Part shown: positions 43,563 to 57,588 of the stretch, one piece after another
Layout of the letters: each line of letters begins with the position of its first letter
How positions within the stretch are numbered: position 1 is the stretch's first letter
Origin: Carallia brachiata
Lineage: Eukaryota; Streptophyta; Magnoliopsida; Malpighiales; Rhizophoraceae
Direction of reading: 5' to 3'
DNA length: 64,000 nucleotides
NCBI GenBank assembly: GCA_021464245.1
Contig: JADCRB010000106.1
Span: 1,822,247 to 1,886,246 of the forward strand
The notes under the pieces: model-generated
What the model saw: only the letters and a program-made list of their open reading frames with translations
Told to the model about the DNA's origin: nothing
Database searches by the model: none
Made by a program: the position numbers and the translations under genes

Positions 43563-45330
43563 CAGGAATATGAAAGCTAAGACGGTAATAATAGCAAAGC
43601 AGACTCCTAGCCCACATGAGCATAAATGGCGAGACAGCAACAAGAAAGCATACTCTTTTCCCGTTCGAGTATAAAAGAGAAGATGACAACAACAAAGCAT
43701 GCTCTTTGCTTGCACGAGTATACAAGGCGAGACTGCAACAACAACAAAAGCAAACTACTCGCCCATGCGAGTCTGAAAGGTGAGATGGCAATATCAACAA
43801 AAGCATACACTTTGCCCATGCGACTAAAAAGGGCGAGACAACAATAGCAATCTATACTCCGTGCCTGTAAGAGTATAAAATGTGGGACTTCAACAACAAA
43901 GCATGCGCCTTGTCTGCACGAGTATAAAAGAGGAGACGACAACAACAACAAAACCAAACTCCTTGCTTGTACGAGTATACAAGGCAAGACGGCAACAACA
44001 ACAAAAGCCAACTTCTTGCTCGTAAGAGTATAAAAGGAGAGACGACAACATCAGTAAAAGTAGACTGCTTGCCTGCAAGAGTATGAAAGGCATTACGGCT
44101 ACAACAAAGCATACTATGTGCCCGCACGAGTATAAAAAGCAAGACGACATCAACAAGGCTTGCTACTTGCCCACAAGAGTGTAAAATGCGAGCCGACAAC
44201 AACAACAAAACTAGACTACTCACCCGTACGAGTGTAAAATCTGAGATGGCATCAACAACAAAAGCATGCTCCCTACCCGTACCAGTATTAAACTAGAGAT
44301 GGCAGCAACAGTAAAACTGGACTCATTGCTCACAAGAATATAAATGGGAAAAGTACAAAAGCAAAAGTATAATCCTTGCCCACAGGAATATGAAAGCTAA
44401 GACGGTAATAATAGCAAAGCAGACTCCTAGCCCACATGAGCATAAATGGCGAGACAGCAACAAAAAGCATACTCTTTTCCCGTTCGAGTGTAAAAGGGGA
44501 AACGACAACAACAAAGCATGCTCTTTGCTTGCACGAATGTACAAGGCGAGACAGCAACAACAACAAAACCAAACTACTTGCCCATGAGAGTATGAAAGGT
44601 GAGATGGCAACATCAACAAAAGCATACACTTTGCCCATGCGACTAAAATGGGCGAGACAACAATAGCAATCTATACTCATTGCCTGCAAGAGTATAAAAT
44701 GTGGGACTTCAACAACAAAGGATGCGCCTTGTCTACACGAGTATAAAAGAGGAGACGGCAACAACAACAAAACCAAACTCCTTGCTTGTACGAGTATACA
44801 AGGCAAGATGGCAACAACAAAAAAAGCCAACTTCTTGCTCCTAAGAGTATAAAAGGAGAGACGACAACATCGGTAAAAGTAAACTCCTTGCCAGCAAGAG
44901 TATGAAAGGCGTTACGACAACAACAAAGCATACTATGTGCCCGCACCAGTATAAAAAGCAAGACGACATCAACAAGGCATGCTACTTGCCCACAAGAGTG
45001 TAAAATGCGAGGCGACAACAACAACAAAACTAGACTACTCGCCGTACGAGTGTAAAATCCGAGGTGGCATCAACAACAAAAGCATGCTCCCTACCCGCAC
45101 CAGTATTAAACTAGAGATGGCAGCAATAGTAAAACTGGACTCATTGCTCACAAGAATATAAATGGGAAAAGTACAAAAGCAAAAGTATAATCCTTGCCCA
45201 CAGGAATATGAAAGCTAAGACGGTAATAATAGCAAAGCAGACTCCTAGCCCACATGAGCATAAATGGCGAGACAGCAACAGCAAAGCATACTCTTTTCCC
45301 ATTCGAGTATGAAAGGCAAGATGACAACAA
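43563..45330 (+). repeat. Higher-order repeat, ~820-bp period, two full copies plus start of a third
   Basis: The word CAGGAATATGAAAGCTAAG starts at 43563, 44383 and 45201 (spacings 820 and 818 bp, about 16 monomers). The copies agree through many private variants, for example CCATGCGACTAAAA and ATGTGGGACTTCAACAAC, and differ at scattered bases. This is one of the youngest amplifications in the window. Confidence 0.9.
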
Positions 45331-45331
45331 C

Positions 45332-46390
45332 AAAGCATGCTCTTTGCCTGCACGAGTATACAAGGCGAGACAGCAACAACAACAAAACCAAACTACTCGC
45401 CCATGCGAGTATGAAAGGTGAGATGCCAACATCAACAAAAGCATACACTTTGCCCATGCGACTAAAAAGGGCGAGACAACAATAGCAATCCATACTCCTT
45501 GCCTGCAAGAGTATAAAATGTGGGACTTCAACAACAAAGCGTGCGCCTTGTCTACACGAGTATAAAACAGGAGACGGTAACAACAACAAAACCAAACTCC
45601 TTGCTTGTACGAGTATACAAGGCAAGATGGCAACAACCACAAAAGCCAACTTCTTGCTCGTAAGAGTATAAAAGGCAAGATGACAACAATAAAGCATGCT
45701 CTTTGCCTGCACGGGTATGCAAGGCGAGACAGCAGCAACAACAAAACCAAACTACTCGCCCATGCGAGTATGAAAGGTGAGATGCCAACATCAACAAAAG
45801 CATACACTTTGCCCATGCGACTAAAAAGGGCGAGACAACAATAGCAATCCATACTCCTTGCCTGCAAGAGTATAAAATGTGGGACTTCAACAACAAAGCG
45901 TGCGCCTTGTCTACACGAGTATAAAAGAGGAGACGGCAACAACAACAAAACCAAACTCCTTGCTTGTACGAGTATACAAGGCAAGATGGCAACAACCACA
46001 AAAGCCAACTTCTTGCTCGTAAGAGTAAAAAGCAGATGACAACAATAAAGCATGCTCTTTGCCTGCACGGTATACAAGGCGAGACAGCAGCAACAACAAA
46101 CCAAACTACTCGCCCATGCGAGTATGAAAGGTGAGATGCAACATCAACAAAAGCATACACTTTGCCCATGCGACTAAAAAGGGCGAGACAACAATAGCAA
46201 TCCATACTCCTTGCCTGCAAGAGTATAAAATGTGGGACTTCAACAACAAAGCGTGCGCCTTGTCTACACGAGTATAAAAGAGGAGACGGCAACAACAACA
46301 AAACCAAACTCCTTGCTTGTACGAGTATACAAGGCAAGATGGCAACAACCACAAAAGCCAACTTCTTGCTCGTAAGAGTATAAAAGGCGA
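45332..46390 (+). repeat. Higher-order repeat, ~359-bp period, three copies
   Basis: AAAGCATGCTCTTTGCCTGC starts at 45332, 45691 and 46047 (spacings 359 and 356 bp, about seven monomers). It is a shortened form of the preceding 820-bp unit: the same run of monomers with part deleted. Copies are close to identical, with single-base losses in the third. Confidence 0.9.
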
Positions 46391-48042
46391 GACGGCAACG
46401 ACAAAGCATACTCTTTGCCTGCACGAGTATAAAAGTGAGACGACAACAAAAAAGCAAGATGCTTGCCCACACGAGTATAAAAGGCGAGACGTCAACAACA
46501 ACAAAACCATTCTCCTTGCCCAAGCGAGTATAATAGGCGAGACAAGAACAACAACAAACGCATACTCCTTGCTTGCTCTTGTATAAAGGACTAGATGGTA
46601 ACAGCTAAGCATACTCCTTACCCGCACGAGTATAAAAGGTGAGACGATAACAACAATATAACTAGTTTCCTTGCTCACCTAAGTATAAAAGGCCAGACAA
46701 CACCAACAACAAAAGTGGACTCCTTGCCCGCAAGAGTATAAAAGGCAAAAAGCACAACAACAAAAGAATAATCCTGGCTCACATGAATATAAAAGGCGAG
46801 ATGACAACAGGAACAAAGCAAACTCCCAACCCGAACTAGTGTAAAAGGTGAAACGACAACAACAACAAAACTAGACTCTTTGCCCATACGAGTATAAAAG
46901 GCGAGATGGGAATAACAACGAAAGCCGACTCCTTGCCCGCAAGCGTATAAAGGGCGAGACGGTAACAACAAAGCACACTCTTTGACTGCACGAGTATAAA
47001 AGGCGAGACAATAACAACAAAGCCTGCTGCTTGCCGACATGAGTGTGAAAGGCGAGACGGAAACAACAACAAAACCAGACTCCTTGCTTACACGACTATA
47101 AAAGGCAAGACAGCAGCAACAACAAAGGCAAACTTTTTGCCTGCAAGAGTACAAAAATACGAGAAGTATAATAAGAAAAGTATACTCCTTGCCTGCACAA
47201 CTATGAAAGGCGAGAGTACAACAGCAGCAAAACAGACTCCTAGCCGCATGAGCATAAAAGGCGAAATAGCGATAACAACAAAACCATGCTCCTTGCTTGC
47301 AACAGTATAAAAGGTCAAAAGTATATTCGTTGCCCACACGAGTATGAAAGGCAAGATGGCAACAACAGCAAAAAAGACTCTCAGCCTGTACGAGTATAAA
47401 AGGCGAGACAGCAATAACAACAAAAGCTGACTGCATGCCTACAAGAGTATAAAAGGCGACAAATACAACAACAAAAGGATACTCCTCGCCGCACGAGTGT
47501 AAAGGGCGGGAATGCAACAGCAACTAAACTATACTTCTTTCACGCATGAGTATAAAAGGCAAGACGACAACAATAGCAAAAGTAGACTCCTTACTCGCAT
47601 GAGTGTAAAAGGTGATATGGGAACAACAAAGCATACTCCTTGCCCGCACGTGTAGAAAAGGCAGGACAGCAACAACAAAGCATGCTGCTTGCCTGCACAA
47701 GTATAAAAGGCGAGACGACCACAACAACCAAACCAGACTACTCGTCCGAACGAGTATAAAAGGCGACACAGCAACAACAACAAAAGCATACTCCCTACTT
47801 GCACTAGTATTAAATACCTGACGGCAACTGCAAACCATACTCCTTGCCCGCACGAGTATAAAACACAAGACAACAGCAACAAAGCAGGCTGCTTGCCCGC
47901 ACGAGTATAAAAGATGAGATAGCGACAACAACACAACGAGACTTCTTGCTTGCAGGAGTATAAAAGGCAAGACGGCAACAACACAAAAGCAGACTCCTTG
48001 CATGCAAGAGTATAAACGGCGACAACAACAACAACAAAAGTA

Positions 48043-49262
48043 TACTCATCGCCTACCCGAGCATGAAAAGAAAGATGACAACAACAACAAAGCTAGACTC
48101 CTTGCACGCATGCACGGGTATAAAAGGCGAGACAGCAACAACATGAAAAGTAGACTATTTGCCCGCAAGAATATAAAAGGCAAAACTTGCAAAAACAATA
48201 GTATACTCCTTGCCTGTACGAGTACAGAAGCCGATATGATAATAATAGCAAAGCAAACTCCTAGCCTGCACGAGTGTAATGAGCGAGATTGCAATAACAA
48301 AGAATGCTCCTTGTTTGCGCGAGCATAAAAGGCGAGACAACAACAACAAAGCATGCTCTTTGCCTGCACGAGTATAAAAGGCGAGATGGCAACAACAACA
48401 AAAGTGCATAGACTGCTAGCACGAGCAAGATAGGTGTGACGACAATAGCAAAGCATGCTTCTTGCCTGCACAAGTATAAAAGACGAGACGACAACAACAA
48501 CAAAACTAGACTCCTTACCCATACGAGTATAAAAGGCAATACGGCAACAACAACAAAAACTGACTCCTTGCCTGCAAGAGTATGGAAGGAGACACGAAAG
48601 CAACAAAGCATATACGCATGAGCATAAAAGGTAGGACGACAACAACAAAGCACGTTGCTTGCCACACAAGTATAAAAGTCAACACGACAACAACAACAAA
48701 ACCAAACTACTCGCCCAGATGAATATAAAAGGTGAGATAACAACTGCAACAAAAGCATATTTCCTGCTTGTATGAGTATTAAAAGTACGACGACAACTAC
48801 AAACTGTACTCCTTGCCCCACGAGTATAAGATACAAGACGACAATAACAAAGCATACTCCTTGCCTGCAAGAGTATGAAAGGCGAGGCAAAAACAACAGA
48901 GCATGCTGCTTGCCCGCACGAGTATTAAAGGCATGACGGCAACTGCAAACCATACTCCTTGCCTGCACGAGTATAAAATATGAGACGACAACAACAAAGC
49001 AGGTTGCTCTCCCATACGAGTATAAAAGGCTGACGACAACAACACTAAAGCTGACTCCTTGCACGCCAGAGTAAAAGGCGAAAAGTAGAACAACAATAGT
49101 GTACTTGTCGCCTGCCAGAGTATAAAAGGAAAGATGGCAACAATAACAAAGCTAGACTCCTTGCACGCATGGGGATAAAAGGCGAGACGACCAATAACAA
49201 AAGTAGACTGTTTTCCCGCAAGAATATAAAATGCAAAACTTGCAAAAACAACTATATACTTC
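48043..49262 (+). repeat. Higher-order repeat, ~1.05-kb period
   Basis: The private series GCTAGACTCCTTGCACGCAT, then AAAACTTGCAAAAACAA occurs at about 48095-48198 and again at about 49151-49250, 1053 bp apart. The word ACGGCAACTGCAAACCATAC recurs at about 47820 and 48935, at a similar spacing. Confidence 0.7.
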
Positions 49263-50850
49263 ATGCCCACACAAATATAAAAGCTGAGATGGTAATAATA
49301 GCGAAGTAGACTCCTTGCCCGCACGAGTATAAAAGGCAAGATGGCAACAGCAAAGCATACTTCTTGGTCGCGTGAGTATAAAAGGCATGACGACAACAAC
49401 AAAGCATACTCCTTGCCTACACGAGTATAAAAGGCGAGACGACAATAGTAACAAAAGCGAACACTTTGCCCTCACGAGCAGAAAAGGCGTGACAGCAATA
49501 TTAAAGCATACTCCTAGCCCACACGAGCATAAAAGGAGAGACGGCAACAACAACAAAACCTGACTCCTTGTCCATGCGAGAATAAAAGGCGAGACGGTAG
49601 CAACAACAAAAGTCGACTCCTTGCCCGCAAGAGTATAAAAGTCGAGACGACAACAACAAAGGATGTTGCTTGCCTGCATGAGTATAAAAGGCATGACGGT
49701 AATAGTAACAAAACTAGACTACCCACCTGGACGCGTATAAAAGGCGGGACAACAACAACAACAAAGGCAGGCTCTTTTCATGCAAGAATATGAAAGGCAA
49801 TAAGCACAATAACAAAAGTATGCTCGGTACCCACCTGAGTAAAAAAGGGGAGACAACAATAGCAATAAAACCAAACTCCTTTTTGCATGAGTATAAAAGC
49901 AGAGACGATAACAATAGCTAAAGTAGACTCCTTGCCTGCAAGGCTATGAAAGGCAAAAAGTAGAAAAATAAAAGTATACTCCTTGCCTGCGCGAGTACAA
50001 AAGGCGAGATAGTAACAATAGCAAAACAGACACTAGCCCGTACGAGTATAAAAGACGAGACGACAACAACAACAAAAGCAAAATCCTTGCTTGCAAGAAT
50101 ATACAAGGCGAGATGGCAACAACAAAGCATACTCCTTGTCGGACGGGTATAAAAGGTGAGACAGCAACAACAAAGCATGTTCATTACCAGCACGGGTGCA
50201 AAAGGCGACACGGCAACAACAACAAAAGTAGACTCCTTACCCACAGGGGTATAAAAGTTGTAAAGTACAACAACATAAGTATACTCCTTGCCCGCATGGG
50301 TATAAAAGGTGAGGCGGTTACAACAGTAAAACAGACTCCTAGCCCGCACATCCATAAAAATGAGACTGCAGCAACAACAAAAGCAGATTCTTTGCCCACA
50401 AGAATATGAAAGGCGAAAAGTACAACAACAAAAGTAAAGTCCTTGTCTACATAGGCATAAAAGGCAAGGCGGCAACAACAGCAAAGCAGACTCCTAGCCC
50501 GCATGTGTAAAAAAGGTGAGATGACAACCACAACAAAAGTAGACTCGTTGCCTATAAGAGTCTAAAAAGCGAGACGGTAATAATAGCAAAGCAGACTCCT
50601 AGCTTGCACAAGCATAATAGGCGAGATGGCAACAACAACAAAAGAATACTCCCTACTTGCGCCAATATTAAAGGCAAGACAGTAATAATGGCGAAGCAGA
50701 ATCCTTGCTTGTACAAGTGTAAAAGGTGGGACGGCGACTACAACGAATGCATGCTCCCTGCCCACATGAATATAAAAGGTAAAACGGCAATATTAAGGCA
50801 TACACCTTGCCCACGCGAGTATAAAAGGCAAGACGACGACAACAACAACC

Positions 50851-52480
50851 AAACGAGACTCCTTTCCCGCATAAGTATAAAAGTCAAGACAGCAACAACA
50901 ACGAAAGCAGCCTCCTTGCCTGCAAGAGTATAAAAGGTGAGACGACAGCAACAAAGCAAGCTTCTTGCCCGCACATGTATAAAAGGTTGGATGGCAACAA
51001 CAATAAAACTAGAGTCCTTGCCCGCAAGAGTATAAAAGGCGAAAAGTGCAACACCAAAAGTATACTCCTTGCCCACACAAGTATAAAAGGTGAGATGGAA
51101 ACAACAACAAAACCAGACTCCTTACCCATATGAGTACCAAAAGTGGGATAGCAACAACAATAAAAGCAGGTTCCTTACCCGTAAGCGTATAAAAGGCGAA
51201 ATGTACAACAACAAAAGTATACTCCTTGCTCGCACAAGTATACAAGTCGAGACGACAACAACAACAAATGCAGTCTCCTTCCCCACAAAAGTATAAAGAC
51301 TGAGACGACAGCAGAAAAGGCGAGACAGCAACAATGACAAAACCAAATTCCTTGCCCGTGCGACTACAAAGGGCGAGACGACAATAACAACAAAAGAATG
51401 CTCCCTACCCACACGAGTATAAAAGGTAAGAAGGCAATATCAAAGTATGCTACTTGCCCGCAGGAGTATAATAGGCGAGACAGCAACAGCAAAGTATACT
51501 CCTTTCTCACATGAGTATAAAAGGAGAGCCAACAACAACAACAAAACCAGACTCCTTGCCTGCACAAGTACAAAAGGGAAGATAGCAACCATAGCAAAAG
51601 TAGACTCCTTACACGCAAAAGTACAAACGGAAAGACGACAACAACAAAGCATGCTGCTTGCCCGCACGAGTATAAAAGCCTAGATGACAATAACAATAAA
51701 ACAAGACTCCTTGCTTACAAGAGTATAAAAGGTGAAAAGTGCAATAGCAAAAGGATGCTGCTTGCCCGCATGAGTATAAATGGTGGGATGGCAACAACAA
51801 CAAAACCAGACTCTTTACCCATACGAGTATAAAAGGCAAGACAACAACAACCAAACGAGACTCCTTTCCCGCATAAGTATAAAAGTCAAGACAGCAACAA
51901 CAATGAAAGCAGCCTCCTTGCCTGCAAGAATATAAAAGGTGAGACGACAGCAAGAAAGCAAGCTTCTTGCCCGCACATGTATAAAAGGTTGGATGGCAAC
52001 AACAATAAAACTAGAGTCCTTGCCAGCAAGAGTATAAAAGGCGAAAAGTGCAACACCAAAAGTATACTCCTTGCCCACACAAGTATAAAAGGTGAGATGG
52101 AAACAACAACAAAACGAGACTCCTTACCCATATGAGTACCAAAAGTGGGATAGCAATAACAAAAAAGCAGGTTCCTTACCCGTAAGCATATAAAAGGCGA
52201 AATGTACAACAACAAAAGTATACTCCTTGCTCGCACAAGTATACAAGTCGAGACGACAACAACAACAACAAATGCAGTCTCCTTCCCTGCAAAAGTATAA
52301 AGAGTGATACGATAGCAGAAAAGGCAAGACGACAACAATAACAAAACCAAAGTCCTTGCCCGTGCGACTACAAAGGGCGAGACGACAATAACAACAAAAG
52401 AATGCTCCCTACCCACACGAGTATAAAAGGTGAGAAGGCAATATCAAAGTATACTACTTGCCTGTAGGAGTATAATAGGC
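50851..52480 (+). repeat. Higher-order repeat, ~1002-bp period, inside segmental copy 1
   Basis: AAACGAGACTCCTTTCCCGC starts at 50851 and 51853. Long runs after it are nearly identical, including TAAAAGGTTGGATGGCAACA, AGTACCAAAAGTGGGATAGC, and CGACTACAAAGGGCGAGACG. The single counterpart in segmental copy 2 starts at about 58576. Confidence 0.88.
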
Positions 52481-53580
52481 GAGACAGCAACAGCAACAGT
52501 AAGGCAAGACAACAACAACAACAAAACCATACTCCTTGCCGGCGCGAGTGTAAAAGGCAAGGTATCAACAACAACTGAAGCAGACTCGTTGCCCGCAAGA
52601 GCATAAAAGGTAAATAGTACAACAATAAAAGCATACTTCTTGCTTGCACGAGCATAAAACGCGAGACGATAACGTCAGTAAAGCAGACTCCTACCTCACA
52701 GGAGTATAGAAGGCGAGACGGCAACAACAACAAAAGCAGACTCCCTGCCTACAAGAGTATAAAGTACGACAAGTACGACAACAAAAGTAGACTCTTTACC
52801 TGCCCAAGTATAAAAGGTAAAACGACAACAACGACAAAACCAGACTCCTTGCTCACATGGGTACAAAAAGGTGAGATGATAACAGCATTGAACGTAGACT
52901 CCTTGCCCAGAGTAATATAAAGGGCGAAATTTGTAAAAACAAAAGTATACGACTTGCCCACAAAAGTGTAGAAGGCAAGACGACATCAACAACAAAAGCA
53001 GACTCCTTGCTTGTAAGAGTATAAAGGCGACAAGTACAACAACAAAAGCACAGTCCTCGCCAGCCGGACTATAAAAATGAGACGGTAATAACGAAGCATA
53101 CTCCTTACTTGCATGGCTATAAAGGGCGAGACAATAACAAGAACAAAGCATGATACATGCCCACACGAGTACAAAAGGTAAGATGGTAACAACAAGGCCT
53201 ACTCCTTACCCGCATGACTATAAAAGGGATGACGACAACAACAAAGCATGATGCTTGCCCGCGCGAGTATAAAAAGCGAGGTAACAACAACAACAAATCC
53301 AGAATCCTTGCCCGTACGAGTGCAAAAGGCAGGAAGGCAACAACAACAAAAGCATACTCCTTGCCTGCAGGAGTATAAAAGGAGAGATGGCTTATTGCCC
53401 TCACGAGGATAAAGGCGAGATGTCAACAACAAAGAATATTCTTTAATCGCACGAGTATAAAAGGCGAGATGGCAACAGCAATAAAACTAGACTCCTTACC
53501 CGCATGAGTATAAAAGGCAAAATGACGACAACAACAATAAAAACATACTCCTTGCTTGCACGAGCATAAAAAGGCAAGAC

Positions 53581-53960
53581 GATGACTACACCAAAACTTG
53601 ACTCCTTGCCCATACGAGCATAAAAGGCAAGATAGCAACAACAACAAAAGCATACTCCTTCCCCGCACAAGTACAAAGGAGAGACGGCAACAACAATAAA
53701 GCAGACTCCTAGCCCGCAAGAGCATAAAATAAGAGACGACAACAACAACAAAACCAAACTCCTTGCCCACATGAGTAAAAAAGCTGACACAGTAACAACA
53801 GTAAAAGTAGACTTTTTGCCTGCAAGAATACAAAAGGGAAAAAATTAAAAAATAAAAGGCAAGATGATGACTACACCAAAACCAAACTCCTTGCTTGTAC
53901 AAGCATAAAAGGCAAGACGGCAACAACAACAAAAGCATACTCCTTCCCCACACGAGTACA
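53581..53960 (+). repeat. ~285-bp tandem duplication shared by both segmental copies
   Basis: GATGACTACACCAAAAC starts at 53581 and 53866. In segmental copy 2 the same pair is at 61114 and 61400 (286 bp). The tandem duplication therefore arose before the ~7.6-kb segmental duplication. Confidence 0.75.
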
Positions 53961-56812
53961 AAAGCTGAGGCGACAATAACAGCAAAATAGATTCCTAGAC
54001 CACATGACTATAAAAGGGGCGACAACAACAATAACAAAACCAAACTCCTTACCCACATGAATATAAAAGTGAGACAGTACCAACAACAAGTAGATGCCTA
54101 CCTACAGAGTACAAAGAGGCGAAAAGTGCAACAGCAAAAGTAAAAACTTGCTTGTGCGAGTAAGCGACACGAGGACCATAACAAATCAAACTCCTTGCCC
54201 GCACAATATAAAAGGCGAGACAAAAATAGAAAAGAATGCTCTTTACTCATTGCCCACACGATTATAAAGGGCGAGACGGCAACAATAACACAAAACCAGC
54301 TCCTTGCCCATGGTAGAAAAAAAGCGAGACAGCAAAATAAACAAAAGCAGACTCTTTGCCCATAAAGCATAAAAGATGAAAAGTACACAGCAAAAGTCTA
54401 CTCCTTGCCCGCGCGATTATAAGAGGCAAAACAACAACAACCGGAAAGCAGACTCCTAGAACACACTGGAATAAAAGGCAACATGGCAATAGCAAAGTAG
54501 ACTCCTAGCCCGCTTGAGTATAAAAGGCGAGACAGCAACAACAGAGGTAGGCTACTTGCCCGCAAGAGTATAAAGCCGAAAAGTAAAACAATAAAAGTAT
54601 ATTCCTTGCCCGTATGAGTGCAAAAGACGAGAATCTAACAACAGCAATGTAGACTTCTAGCCTACACGGGTAAATGACGAGACGACAACAACAGCAAAAG
54701 TCGTTTCCTCCTCCTCGCATTAGTATAAAAAGCGAATGGTAGCAACAAAGCACACTCCTTGCCTGCACAAGTACAAAGGGCAAGACAGCAGCAACAAAGC
54801 ATGCTGCTTGCCCACAGGAGTATAAAAGGCGAGACAGCAACAATAGCAAAACTGGAGTCCTTGCTCGTACAAAAATAAAAAGCGGGATGACAATAACAAT
54901 AAAAGCATACTCCTTGCCCATGCTAATATAAAAGGCAGAACGACAATAGCAATGTATACTCTTGCCCGCACGAGTATAAAAGGCAAGACGACAAAAATAT
55001 CAAAACTAGACTCCTTGCCCACAGGACTACAAAAGGCATGACAGTAACAACAATAAAAGCAGACTCCTTGCTCGCAAGGGCATAAAAGGCAAACAGTACA
55101 ACAACAAAAGCATATTTCTTGCTCGCGCGAGCATAAAAGGCTGGACAGTAATAATAACAAACTAGACTCTTAGCCCCCACGAGTATAAAATGTGATATAG
55201 AAACAACAACAAAAGTAGACACTTTGCCTGCAAGAGTATAAAAGGCGGCAAGTACAACATCAAAATTATACTCCTGGCGGCCCAAGTATGAAAGGTGAAA
55301 TGGCAACAACAACAAAATCAGACTTCTTATTCGAACGAGTAGAAAGGCAAAACAGCAACAACAGCAAATGTAGACTCTTTGCCCAGAAGAATATAAAAGG
55401 AAAAAAGCACGAAAACAAAAGTATACTCCTAGCCCGAATGAGTATAAACGGCAAGATGGTAACAATAGCAAAGTAGACGCCTAGCCCTCACGAGTATATA
55501 AGGCAAGATGACAACAATATCAAAATCAAACTCCTTGCTTGCAAGAGTATAAATGGCGACAAATACTACAACGAAAGTTTGCTTCTCACCTGCCCAAGTG
55601 TAAAAGCAAAGACAACAACAAAAACGCATACTTTTTGACTGCATGACCGTAAAAGGTGCGACAGCAACAAGAAAGCTCGTTGCTTGCCAGAATGAGTATA
55701 AAAACCGAGACGGTAATAACAAGAAACCTAGACTCCTTACCCAAATGAGTATAAAAGGCGAGACAGCAACAACAGCAAAAGCATAGTCCCTGTCCGCACG
55801 AGTATAAAAGGCGAGGCGGGGACGGCAAAGCTTACTCCTTACCCACACAAGTATAAAAGGCGAGAGGACGACAACAAAGTATACTCCTTCTCCGCACAAG
55901 TATAAAAGGCGAGACGGTAACAACAAAGCACGCTCCTTACCTACAAGAGTATAAAAGGCGAGACAACAATTCCACCAAAAGAAGGCTCCTTGCTCATACG
56001 AGTATAAAAGACAAGACAACAACAACAACAAAAGCATACCCCTTGCGCGTACGAGTATAAAAGCTGAAAGGGCAACAACAGCAATGCAGACCCTTAGCCT
56101 GCACGAGTATAAAAGGCAAGACAATAATAACAACAAAAGCAGGCTCCTTGCCTCCAAGAGTATAAAAGGTGACAAGTACAAAAACAAAGTATACTCCTCA
56201 CCTGCCTGAGTATAAAAGAGGAGATGAGAAGAAAAACAAAACTATACTCCTTCCCATACGAGTATAAAAGCCAAGATGGTAACAACAGCAAAAGTAGACT
56301 CCTTGCCCGGAAGGATATAAAAGGCAAAAAGCACAAAAACAAAAGTTTAATCCTTACCTGCACGAGTAAAAAAGGTGTGACGGGAACAACAACAAAGCAG
56401 ACATCTAGCCCGCACGAATATGAAAGGCGAGACGACAACAACAACAAAAGCAGACTCCTTGCCTGCTAGAGTCTAAAAGGCGATATGTGCAAACAAAAGT
56501 ATACTCCTCGCCCGAGTACAAAGGCGAGATGGCAACAACGAACTATACTCCTTGCCTGCATGACTATAAAAGGCGAGATGACAACAACAAAGCATGTTGC
56601 TTGCTCTTACGAGTATAATTGGTGAGACGGCAGCAACAACAATCTTGGACTCCTTACCCGTGCGAGTATAAAAGACGAGACAGCGACAACAACAAAAGTA
56701 TACTCCCTGCCCACACGAGTGTAAAGGCAAGACATGATAAACACACTCTTTGCTCGCATGAGTATAAAAGGCGAGACGACAATAGCTAAGCATTCTCCCT
56801 GCCCAAATGAGT

Positions 56813-57550
56813 GTAAAAGGCGAGATGGCAACAACAAAGCATACTCCTTGTTTGCACGAGTGTAAAAGGCAAGTGGGTAATAACAATGCATACTCATTAC
56901 CTGCACAAGTATAAAAGGGGAGGCAACAATCACGACAAAAGTAGACTCCTTGCTTGTACGAGTATAAAAGACAGGACAACAACAACAATAAAAGCATACT
57001 CCTTTCCCGCACGAGCATAAAAGTCGGGGCAATAACAACAGCAAAGCAGGCTTATTGCCAGCAAAAGCATAAAAGGTAGGACAACAACAATAAAAGGCAG
57101 GCTCTTTTCCCGCCAGAGTATAGAAGTCAACAAGTACAACAACAAAAGTATACTCCTTACCCACATGAGTAAAAAAGGCGAGACGGCAATAGCCAAGAAT
57201 TCTCCTTGCCCAAAAGAGTGTAAAAGGCGAGATAGCAACAACAAAGCATACTCCTTGTTTGCACGAGTGTAAAAGGCAAGTCGGTAATAACAATGCATAC
57301 TCGTTACCTGCACAAGTATAAAAGGGGAGGCAACAATCACAACAAAAGTAGACTCCTTGCTTGTACCAGTATAAAAGACGGGACAGCAACAACAATAAAA
57401 GCATATTCCTTACCTGCACGAGCATAAAAGTCGGGACAACAACAACAGCAAAGCAGGCTTATCGCCCGCAAAAGCATAAAAGGCGGGACAACAACAATAA
57501 AGGTAGGCTCTTTTCCCGCAAGAGTATAGAAGGCAACAAGTACAACAACA
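56813..57550 (+). repeat. Higher-order repeat, ~409-bp period, two copies
   Basis: The series GGCGAGATGGCAACAACAAA, CTTGTTTGCACGAGTGTAAA, GGGGAGGCAACAATCAC, AAGTCGGGGCAATAAC and CAGGCTTATTGCCAGC starts at about 56813 and again at about 57222. The spacing is about eight monomers. The copies are close to identical. Confidence 0.85.
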
Positions 57551-57588
57551 AAAGTATATTCCTTACCCACACGAGTAAAAAAGGCGAG

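Larger units (their letters stand above)
49848..54040 (+). repeat. Segmental duplication, copy 1
   Basis: Collinear, with insertions and deletions, to 57589-61580. Landmarks shared by the two copies include AAAAGCAGAGACGATAAC (49892 and 57630), GCATGTTCATTACCAGCACG or its variant (50177 and 57908), CACGAGGATAAAGGCGAGA (53400 and 60936) and AGACGATGACTAC (53578 and 61111). The offset is 7.5 to 7.7 kb. Copy 1 holds an internal ~1002-bp tandem duplication that copy 2 lacks. Confidence 0.8.
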
